Positions 22,504 through 32,900 of a stretch of 64,000 nt of DNA are shown here, piece by piece. This DNA is from Protonemura montana (taxonomy: Eukaryota > Arthropoda > Insecta > Plecoptera > Nemouridae). Below the pieces are notes generated by a model. It was not told the origin of the DNA. It ran no database searches and was given only the letters and a program-made list of their open reading frames with translations. The DNA is taken from positions 6,700,001 to 6,764,000 of the forward strand of contig OX387611.1 in the NCBI GenBank assembly GCA_947568835.1, in the 5' to 3' direction. Position 1 is the stretch's first letter. Every line of letters begins with the position of its first letter. A program made the position numbers and the translations under genes.

Positions 22504-23015
22504 ATGGGTGATGTTGAAAAGTTTGACATCGAGACCTTGCGTGTGTATTTAGTGGCGAATGGAGTCTCCGAGACGTTGGCAGACGCTATCAAAGGTAAGC
22601 CCTATTTTTCTTACTAAAATGATAAAACTAGTGGCATAATAGAGGCTTATTAGTTAATTGTACTGAAAGGAAATGTGTGCCAAATGATCAGTTTCGTCAC
22701 TATTCACTACCAAACACGGCCAAAATAATTCAATCTTGCACCACAGTCCACACATGTATTTGTTATTATGCAGACAATGCATGAGTTATAGGTTAAAAGA
22801 AAGTTTTTTATGTGGTTTTTAAACGCTTCTTTTTTTGTTATAAAGCATTCAAAACAATCAGAATGTTCGAATGTCAACGAATATCGACGGCAAGAGAGCG
22901 CAGTGATAGAGCTAATTGTTTTCCATTTGTCCCCAACAGTAAGGGCGGCAGCAGTGCCTCAACTGAAAGATCACCGACAGCTGTTTCTATCAAAAGCTGG
23001 GTGCAATTCGTTGAG
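22504..23015 (+). CDS. Possible small gene start, SAM-like (two exons)
   Basis: Exon 22504-22594 begins ATG and reads MGDVEKFDIETLRVYL then VANGVSETLADAIK, ending AAAG/GTAAGC in phase 1. Exon 22940-23015 follows a pyrimidine-rich acceptor, is open in the matching phase (PQLKDHRQLF) and ends at a GTATGT donor. Helix-like spacing and the LKDHRQL ending recall SAM-type domains, but the middle of such a domain is missing. It lies inside the outer element; the CGATCG element begins 12 bases after the second exon. It could be the element's own gene or captured host sequence. No downstream exon could be placed with confidence. Confidence 0.3.
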
Positions 23016-23026
23016 GTATGTACACC

Positions 23027-24993
23027 CATAGTTGGGGAAGATCGTTTTGAAATCGATCTTTTAAAAAGATCAAGATCGTCGTCAAAAAACGATCGCGATC
23101 GAAGATCGAAGTTCACGATCGTTTTTTTACGATCAAATTCAAATTCATTTCTATAAAAGATCAAGATCGTTTAAAAGATCGTTTTCGAAAAAAAATCATG
23201 TGATCAATAAAACTAATAAAAGTAAAACCGTTGAGTGTAGGTAGAGTCTCAACGTCAATGTTACAGACTCTGCGTGAAAGATGGCCGCAAAATGACTACC
23301 TTACCGACAAAAATGCAGATTATCGGAACATCACGTAAAGTGGAGCCACTGTCGTATGAAATTTAATTTCGATATTTCTCGTAGGTTACTCGCTTTTTAA
23401 TATCGTTACGTGCATATCAATCGTTGAGGTTAACATTGATGGAGATTTTTTGAGCATAAAAAGTCTCAAAAGCGAGATGGTGCACGCATATCGGCGTGCA
23501 ATGGTGTTTCTTACGTTTAATCGCGAATGCTGTAAGTGCCAAACTATTTCAAACCTCGGGGAACGGAACTAGAAGGTACGTTGAAAACACCGATTGGATC
23601 CCACGAAGAGTTCATAATGTTTATATCGTTACCTACCGTTTATCGGAAAAAGTTTAGGATGTATTGTTAAAATGCTCTGGTCATTCACTCTTACCTTCAT
23701 GTACCTTTTCAAATTTGAAGAGCTGGTGCTGTTAGATGCAATTTCCTTATGCACCGGCATCCACAATAAACACTTTACTTTGAAAACCACCCCGGATCGG
23801 GAACATTTCCCTCGTGGAGAAAAAAGAATTCCTTTACTTTTCCCGCGGCAGAGCATTGGTCTCCGTGGCCGCGAAATCGTGATTGACCACTTCGTCTCCG
23901 TCACCCAAATCAATCGAACTCATTTAATTTAAAAAACAATAATAATTTAACACGGCTTGCTTCGACCAAGCGGGAGCAACGAGTGGGTGGAAATTCTCAG
24001 TGGTACAACCGTGTCACATTTGATGAAGTTAAAAGTAAGTTAAGAACACATTATATACGAAAAATGTGAGAAATATTTTCTATGGTTGACATCGGTGATA
24101 GAGAAATGTTATGAAATTTCAGCAGAAAGCTCAACCTGCGAACTGTAACTTGTAACGTTAGGTCGTTAGCTTGGCTAGCAGCGTATTCGTAGGTTCTCTT
24201 GAATATCCATAGAGCTCGGAGTACCATCGACTCGCTTATCGCGCTTCTACCCTTTGTCGGTCAGCGCCGACAAAGCAACGCGACAGTATGGAACAAAGAC
24301 AACTACTGGGTAGAGGGTGGATTTTTTCTAGTTACCGAATGAGAAATTGTAGGCAAATTAGAACATTTACGACGAATTGTATGCTTGATAGGATGTATTG
24401 CCGTTTAGGATTTTTTGGCATAAAATCCCCCCCCCCCCCCCCCTCCCCTCCTACCAACAATGGCCCATTGGAAAGGTTTGCTGACAGCCTTTTGACCCTG
24501 AGCGCACACACAGCTCATTCCGAATGAGTCAATCACCAATATCCAGCTAAAACTCGATTTGAAAATGCAAACACATCTCTTACTGCTAAGTGCTAATACC
24601 CGTGTTAGTATCTTTTCGAAATAAGAACTGCTAGACTCAATATTTTCGATCGTCGCCTACGATTTACATGGAACGGATGAGAGAGTTGAGGCTAATGGGT
24701 TTCCAGCGTAAATTTTTGTCCAACAACCCAGCAAGAAATGATTATGGAAATGAAACGATCGATGCTCAAATTTCAATTGCCAAGTGTTGTTCAACAATAA
24801 ACATAAAAAAGGAACGACTGTGCAAACGATCTTGACCTTTTAAAACGATCTTTTAAAATGATCTTTTGAAAGATCGTAAAAAATTCGATCGCGATCAAAT
24901 TAAAAGATCGTGTTACACAAAAAAGATCGCGATCAGTTCGAAGATCAATAAAAAAGGATCGCGATCTTTTTAAAAGATCCTTCCCCAACTATG
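23027..24993. mobile_element. CGATCG-ended DNA element, copy 1
   Basis: Perfect terminal CATAGTTGGGGAAG on both ends in inverted orientation, flanked by ACC at 23024-23026 and 24994-24996 (3-bp target duplication). About 150 bases inside each end are packed with GATC motifs (AAAAGATC, CGATCGCGATCG, TTTAAAAGATC). The interior has a degraded relative of the 37.9-kb fold-back repeat (about 23230-23420) and no transposase I recognise. Probably non-autonomous. Confidence 0.85.
24427..24442 (+). repeat. Poly-C tract
   Basis: Run of C inside the CGATCG element; length may be unreliable. Confidence 0.7.
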
Positions 24994-25177
24994 ACCACGA
25001 AGGAGTGGAAATCACTCTTTCTAGTGTCAGTATATTTGACTCGTTGAAAGAATGATTTAAGTTCTTACTTTCAAAGGAGTGAATTTGACTCACATTGTGG
25101 TGGATAGCTTTTCATTATCGAAAGAGTGGAAAAATGACTCTTTTGGAGTGGAATTTGACTCATGTTATTTTAGCGTG

Positions 25178-26465
25178 ATACCTTTCAATAGCACGAAACA
25201 ATAATATTTTTATCCCTAGTAAAAAGACACATTTTTTGGTCACATTTTTTTATTTTCAGCATTACAAATAAACAAACTGAAGAATCTTCTGCAACATTAG
25301 GATTTAAAAAAATATTTTCTTATGAAAACTATTCTTTTCTATAAATTCTTCAATTCACAAGAAAATAATCTTTGCCGTAGTTATCATTCACGCTCGGTTT
25401 TGCAATTGCCCGTATTAACTCATTCTAATTGTACGGTACACATAACAAAAAAACTGTTATAGCTAAAAAATTAAGAATTTTATGTTCTTCAAAAGTTGAC
25501 ACGAGTCTAAAAACAATCATACAAATTCTATGTCTTTGGAGATTGGCTATTGAACCTTGAATCTTGACATTAAAAATAAGTTTCAACTGCGCAAATTACG
25601 AGAACTTTTCCTGTTGCTGAGATGAACGTCAACACAAATGCTACGACAGTAGCTACTGAATTAAATCTCATTTCATGGCACTTGAAATTTCTTGCCATTT
25701 CATGGCTGCTTGTAAAAAAAATTCTAGCCTCAGGACTAATTTAAATAATAAAACAATCAAATATGCTGTGAATGAAAAAAAATGGAGAATGCTTCTAGGT
25801 GGAGTCACCGTCGTTTCAAACGTTAAGAAAGTTAATTTTGTTATTTCTCGCAGATTTGAGTCTGGATTACACTCGATTAGTTTGTCTGAATGCTGACCTC
25901 AACAATAGATAAACATGTATTGACATTTGACATTTTAAATCATAACTATTTAATTTTAGAGGTTTGTAAATAAAAACGGTGGCAAATTCCTATCGTTACT
26001 TCTTGTTGCTGGTCTGTTTGATCAGCAGAAAGTTTAACATTAACGTTGGCCCTCTGAACATACTCGGTTATTTAGGGTTGAAATTTAAGGGTGGATTTTT
26101 TCACCCCCTAGCTTGACAAGTGGGCAATTAATGTATTTTTTCTTGTTAAGTAAATCACGATTATCATTTAAGAACTACAGTCCCATCCTTTCAGATTATT
26201 TTTTCAAACGCTAGAGTGAATATAGTGAAAGGCCGTGCGGGGCAAAAAGTAAAATATTCTGTTTTTGCATCCCCTGCCACGGGAAATCTGCTAGGTGTAG
26301 GGCAAAAACATTTAAAGAGGGTTTTTTATTTCTGGTGTTCTAAAACTCCTGTAAAGTTCGTCAAATTTTGAGATAGGGGAGGTTTTGTGCGTGGGCACTT
26401 GATGTGGCATGACCCAAATACAGTCAGGTGTATTGAAAATCATTAAAATCAAACAATATCCAAGC
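25178..26465. other. Gene-free interval
   Basis: AT-rich, with scraps of the repeats described elsewhere (AGTCTAAAAACAATCATA near 25504; fold-back fragments near 25795 and 26022). No supported gene. Confidence 0.4.
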
Positions 26466-26469
26466 GTAA

Positions 26470-26825
26470 TTAATGGATGGGTGACCATCATAAACATGAC
26501 CAGTTCTGTTTAGGAAAGAGGTTGGAGGGATGAAAGTTAGTACAGCAACTTCATTCGCCTTGCTTATTAACCTCTCGACAGCATGGATTTGTGGAGGAAT
26601 CCTCCTGTTCGAGTTGTACCGTCATTAGGAAGGGACGTTAGGCCGTTGATTCCCTTGGACAGGAGAAGGCTACGTGCCGGCACTGGGTTTCCCCTTCTCA
26701 CTTCTAGGCTAGGTTGGATTCATAATCATCCTCATAATCATCCTCTTATTCACTGACGCCATTAGACCAGCGCCAAAGGGTCAGTTGTCAAAACAGTGCG
26801 TCGTTAAACACCATAAATCAATAAA
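26470..26825 (+). mobile_element. 5S-rRNA-derived SINE, copy 10
   Basis: Plus-strand copy from the C box (GGATGGGTGACC at 26474) to the tail GTGCGTCGTTAAACACC; the first part of the head is missing. Ends about 90 bases from the 3' end of the odorant receptor coding sequence. Confidence 0.88.
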
Positions 26826-26915
26826 TCCAAGTGCAAAACAGGTCTGACATAAATTGAACTCAGTCCGTTTCTTCTGAACAGCTGTGCTTCGGTTGGCTTA
26901 AGTTGGAACTGCAAG

Positions 26916-29900
26916 TTACATGAGGCTATCTTGTGAGCCAGTAGCACTTGTTGAAGTGCTGTCAACCACAAACGTGTAGTATTGGTAGGATAAGTAGAGC
27001 AACTAGTAAAAACACAATGAAAGCATTTTAAAAAGTCAAAATGTGGGACACTTTTATCAATCGGTGTAATGTAAAGCTGGAAATCAAAGAGTATCTTGGA
27101 TTCAGAATGACATAATTTTATAACTAAAAACAATTAAACACCGTGGGAACAAAGAAGCCTGCAAATATTTTGTTTCGGTTAAAATTTAAACAAGAAACTG
27201 TTCCATTACTTAAAATATTTACTGCAATTCATTTATTTTTGTTGTATTTTTGTGATTTCCTCTGCATTGCTTTGGTCTGGCTTTTGGGACAGGGTACCAG
27301 TCCAAGGACTGCCCACCGCATTACTTAAGTCTACCCCGTGAGAGAAGATGGCAGGACAAGGACTGTTTCCTACATGTCTAAGTTACATAATCCTGTTACA
27401 AAAGATGAGGGTAGCGATATTTTGGGATGATAAAATGTGAAGCCGGTTCATCGTACAAAGATCAAAGAATAACAGTCAAAATTTACATTTTTCATATTAG
27501 CTAAAAAAAAGCGTTTTGGCTCGTTAAAGGCTGTAAAGCACAACTATATTAGCGGATATATCAGGCATTACTGTGAGGAGCGTTCCTACAGTGTTCCCTT
27601 GGCTCGCATGGCATCCTAAAAGACAGGTGGTGTCTGTAAAAAATGTGTCCACTTACAAAACGGAGTGAAACTAGTGCACATTTAATTTTTAGGATTCTTA
27701 CCTTTCTACAGGTTTCCAACGATAGTGGGATTCCTCCAGTAATGGTGATCACTAAAGGCTGGTTGCTAAACGACATGATGATCCGTAACGAACGCTTCAG
27801 ACTTGCAGGTGCTTCAAGCCAGTCGCAGACAAACGCAGAATCTCTCACCATTTCGCTCTGTCGGTCAGAATTGTATAAATTTTAGCAATCCAATCTTTGT
27901 CCTTTCATATCAGTTACGCAACTTTAATATTATGCCACAATAAGATCATTTCAGCATAACAAATATTTCTGAACATAATTACTATCGTCTATCAGACATC
28001 AAATAAAGTTGGTACGATTTCTACCACAAAAATTCTATTGTTGACTTGTTTGTAAAAGAGGAAAATCAATTCTTGCCTACACCCTCCCTAAAAACCCGAA
28101 TAAGCACGATTTAAACGGCGTTGATATGAAATCTTCTAATCTAAGTACAAAGAATAGACTTAGCGTGACAGCGTGATTAGGAGACCTGCTTACCTGATCG
28201 ATGACCTTGTCCGCAATTAAGAACATAAGAAGCAAGATCGTTGCGATACAAATTAACGCCACCAGCTGCCAAAGTGTTGCCACTTGGAAGTGAGTAAGCT
28301 GTCCGTGAGAAAAGGAATTGTATTAATTGGGTAATTCCATTTCAAATCAACCGTCTAATAAACAATCACCTCCAGTACTCGATCAAACTTAGTATGATGA
28401 CGACCACATCATTCCTATTGTTGACATAATTTTTGCCTCTGAGTCAAATGGTTCGCCTGGTACGGTTCGAAAACGGCGGGATGGCACTGAATTTTGAGGG
28501 GCGCGCACCGCTTTTCTTTCTCAAATTGTGTCGGCTGTAGTTAAAGGGGCATTTACGCTTCAAAATTAATTTGAAACCATCGATTTGGAAAATTTGATAA
28601 TAATATTTAGACTTTAAAAAAAAACTCCTGTCTCCACGGCCGTTCGTGCAGAAACTGCCAAAGTCCGCGTTTTTCGGCTTGGGTGCTTAAAAAAAATCTC
28701 CTATAAGAAATAACCCATAGTGCTTTCTCGACCCCTAGCACCTAGACAAACCTCTGATCAGATAAAATTAAAATAATTTAGCATAGTCCTCCATTCTTAC
28801 TCTGTTTTGAAATAAATTTGCTTTATGATACAATTATTCGTTTAGCCTCGGTAAGCGAATTATCGCAGGTATGTAATCAGCATGTTGCATATTTTCGTGC
28901 AGTACCGCTCTGAGCGTGCTGCGGCCGAGCCGTAGCGGCAGCGACAGCGCTCCGAAGGGATGACTCAGTAGGGAAGGGATAGATTTTTGGCGACTTTGGC
29001 CAACGGAGCGGCCGCAGGGAAAGACAGTATTCTACAAGAGAATCGTACTCAGCTCGCAGATCGTGCTGCGCAAAAAGCCAAAAATATTAGAAAAAAAATT
29101 GCAAATCCATATTTTCAGAAAACTCTTTTAAATAGGCCAATTTCAATTCATACTACGGTTAAACATCAATGGTAAAAATTAATTTTGAAGGGTAAATGCC
29201 CCTTTAAGGAAGATGAATGAAAAACAATTTACTTGAAAGATATTAAAATGTTGTTTCATAAAATATAAATTTCGTTTCTAAACAAAGATGAAAAATTCCT
29301 CCCACCCTCTTTTAATTATTTCTACCTTTTTATCTTTCAAAGCGGTATTTTTTTATTTTCTTAAAAAATATTTTTTCGATAGCTATAATTATAAACCCAA
29401 TTTTTGTAAGTTTCAGAGTGGGACAGCGAGGGAATTTTGATATAAAAATGAAAAAGGATCGTCGTTACAATGTTCTAAACTGAATATTGAGTATAATTGG
29501 GTGGCTTTCAGGAAGAACTTGAAGTACAGCTTTAAAAGGTATTTAATATCCTTCGATTAAAACACAAACACACAAAAGTGAATCGCGGCACACCTTCAAT
29601 GCTCGCGCCACACGAATAAAAAACCAATGATGAATGGTGGCCCACTAAGAGTGCTCACGCCACCAGAATTGCATGTTTTTACGTGTGTTTACGAGTATAC
29701 CGAGTATACAGCACTAGACATGGTTAACTTTTATGCGAAAGAAAAGTATGCCTACATATAAAAAGGCTCCGGATAGAACAAAACTTATATTTGAACATTT
29801 TATACCGCGCCGTTCGTGCGCATTAGCAGTCCAGACTAGCGCACTTTTAAGCGTTTGGTTCGCCTTTCACCACGTTTGGACCTTTGAGCTCAAGATTCAT

Positions 29901-32900
29901 TAAAGATAACTGAGAATTAAAAAAAAAATAATAAAAGCTGAGCAAACTTCGGTGAGGTAAAGTAGAAAAAAACACATACAAATATGAAAACTACCCTTAA
30001 TGAACAAACATCCCCTAAATTGAAAAGAAAAATAATTTAACTACCCTCTTTTCAACTTGACGAAGATTTAATGAGAAATCACCAAAAAACTGATTACATT
30101 TTTGAAATTCTCGCGATGAAGAACGCGCCTGTTTTTGAGTTATCATCTTTCTTCTCGAATAAATGAGTGTAGTAGGAAAATCAGCACATCTCATAATTGT
30201 GATATTCTTACTTGATTCCGAAAGTGGGACAAATAAATATCTCAAAAACTATCCCGAATTCTATTATAATTTTGGTATCCTTTAATTAAAAACGTTATTT
30301 ATCTTTTTTAAATCGTCCATTTTTCGGTTCCAACTTACTTCCATTTTGCTATTTGCGGAGTAATTTTGTTCGAATATAGTCATGGCATACTAAAAAAAGG
30401 GAGTAAAAAATTTGCTGACCGAGAGATTTTTTGGATTTTTTAAATCTAAAAATACAGCAAAATTCAGTTTTTTCAGCCGAAAAATAAGTTAATCTAAAAC
30501 ATATATGTATATATTTTGTTTCTATAGACTTACATGTTGGATCGAAAATATGAAAAGCCCCGAAATAATCGTGAACCCCAATAGAATCTGCGTTAGCATC
30601 AAGTCGAACGCTGGCCCAATCAGTGATACAAATCTAGAAGAAAAAAGATCAAAGTAATTATCAACTGGTTATCAAAGAGCAACTCTCAGATCAGTCCTAT
30701 GCAGGTTTCAACTCCATCACCTGACAATAGCTTGATGATGAAGCACACAGTTGTGCAGGACGATCGCCATTTCATTGCCGACTTCATCATAATATTCTTG
30801 TCCTCGCTTTTGCCATGTTCCAAAATACGAAATCTTCGACGTCCTCTTTAGGGAAGATTCTCTCAACAAAGTCAAGTTGTGACAGAGAAGTTCAAGGTGT
30901 GACCAAGCTTGTACCAAGAAGGTCAACAAAAGCATGGCACAAGGAAAAATAAAAGCAGAGCCTAAAATAAAGAAGGCGTTCCATCCGACTAGGGTGATCT
31001 CGTAGAATGGCCACGCCTTTTCGTTGTAGGGGTACCAAGCACTGCAAAGTAAAACGTGACTTCGAATGTAGTACAGCGGATGTCATGGGAGAAGGTTCTT
31101 TCGAGTACACCGCTTCTAATAACCAGTTTATCAATCGGTACAGGTATGTCATCGTCAAGTAAACCTTGTGTGAAGTGCGCCTTAGATCTTACAGACGGGG
31201 ATACAGTGAAGTGCATGGAATGCAACGCAGATCTGTATACGCGTGTGCCGGTGTGAAAAAAATCGGTTTAGAATTCCATCAAAATCTCAGGACAATTAAT
31301 CTAAATTCCGTTGCGGATCCTGTAAAAAAGGAGACACGCCTCCGGTGCTCAAGTCAGACACTTCATTTCACTTTTCGTTTTTCTGGGGCCTAATTAATGA
31401 GCTCAAAGCTGAAGTAAAGGGGCCCCGAGAAGATTTTCGCGAAGACATTCGGGAAAGTCTGAAGGAAATTCGTGAAGATCTATCTTCGGAATTGAAAGAT
31501 CTCAAGGAAGAGGTTAGTGACCAAAAGAAAACGTGCGAAGAGAAGGACGCCGAAGTTAAAAACTTGCAGTTGCATGTGAATAAACTTGAACAGTTCACGC
31601 ATTATAAGAATTTAATTATTGACAACGTTGAGCAGCTAGATGGAGAAGACGTATAAGAAATCGTGATCAATCTCGGCGGTCTCCTCCAAGTCGCTCTAAA
31701 ACGAGAAGACATTGAAGCAGCGCACTGTCTTCTTTCGAGGAAAAATAAATACGTTCCTAAGATCTTGGTCCAATTTAATTCGCGCAAAATAAGAGACGAG
31801 ATTGTAAGTGGGACAGTAGGGTTGCCATAAAAAAAAATTCGGAAGGCGGGACAAATTTTAACAAACGAAAAGTAGTTAGGCCGGAGGCTCGGGGGACAGA
31901 AAGAGCCCCCCAAAAAATAAGGGTGTGGATATGAGAACAGGATTTGAGGGCCATTTTTAGCAAATTTACGCGTTTTAGATACATTAAGGTTTTTCTTGGC
32001 ACTTGAAATCCTGAGTCATATTTATGCATCAACTTTCAATTTATCAGCAGGCAATTTAGGTATAATTCGTATAACTATTTAAAAAAATATATATATAACC
32101 ATAGATTTAAAAAAAAATTATGGGCGACAGTTCACGTACAATCATAATGTTATTGGCACAATAAGAGGAACAATTAGCTATTTATAAGGAGCAATGCAAA
32201 TGCAATGTTAGATTTCGCGATTTTTTAAAAGAATATTACGATCGAGCGGGACGTTCGTCCCGTTCCGCTGGACTTTTGAGTGAAAAGCGGGACGTATGGC
32301 AACCCTAAGTGGGAGGCGTCAAACCGTTGATATCACTAGCTCCTCTTTGGTTAGTGGTAAAATCCGCGCCCTCATGTATTTAAGTGTGCGCCTCACCCGA
32401 TTCTACAGCGAATTACTGTGGCAGTGTAAAATTCGTGCTTAGGAGAAAAACTATAAATATCAAATTGGTCTGGTGTAAATTAGCGAAAAATCTTGTGCAG
32501 AAAGATGATTGCACGAAACAAGTTATTAAAGTCCTTTCATTCTCTGATATAAGCAAGTTGTAATTACCTCGCATTTATGTTGCCAGACCCTGATTCAGAT
32601 GATCACAATTTATTAAATGACATTATAGTTGACTCAGAGACTAGTGACCTCGGCGAATGGTTCGAACATGCAAATGATGTAATGATTCTTCACATTAACA
32701 TCAGATCAATACGCAAAAACTGGAACCAGCTGCAAGTACGATTCAAGTCCTTATTGGTAAACTTGATGTATCAATTTTAAGCGAAATATCGTTTGAAACC
32801 GAAAATGATCACTTTGAAATAGAGGGATATAATTTAACATTTATAGTTCGTGAGGGGCAAACAGGTGGTGGTTTCGCAATATTTGTCAGAAATTCTATTC

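Larger units (their letters stand above)
21748..25177. mobile_element. GAGTGAAA-ended DNA element (outer)
   Basis: Left end CACTCTGAATAAATATGAGT and right end (read inverted) CACGCTAAAATAACATGAGT match at 14 of the first 19 positions. Inside each end are several inverted and direct copies of a GAGTGAAATT/AATTTCACTC motif and AAAGAGTCA/TGACTCTTT (21760-21900 and 25005-25170). No clear target duplication. The interior holds a possible two-exon gene start and the nested CGATCG element. No recognisable transposase. Confidence 0.6.

Noticed and set aside
23672-23932. 86-residue frame inside the CGATCG element as a transposase piece
   Set aside because: No recognisable motif, and an equally long antisense frame overlaps it; nothing separates it from chance.
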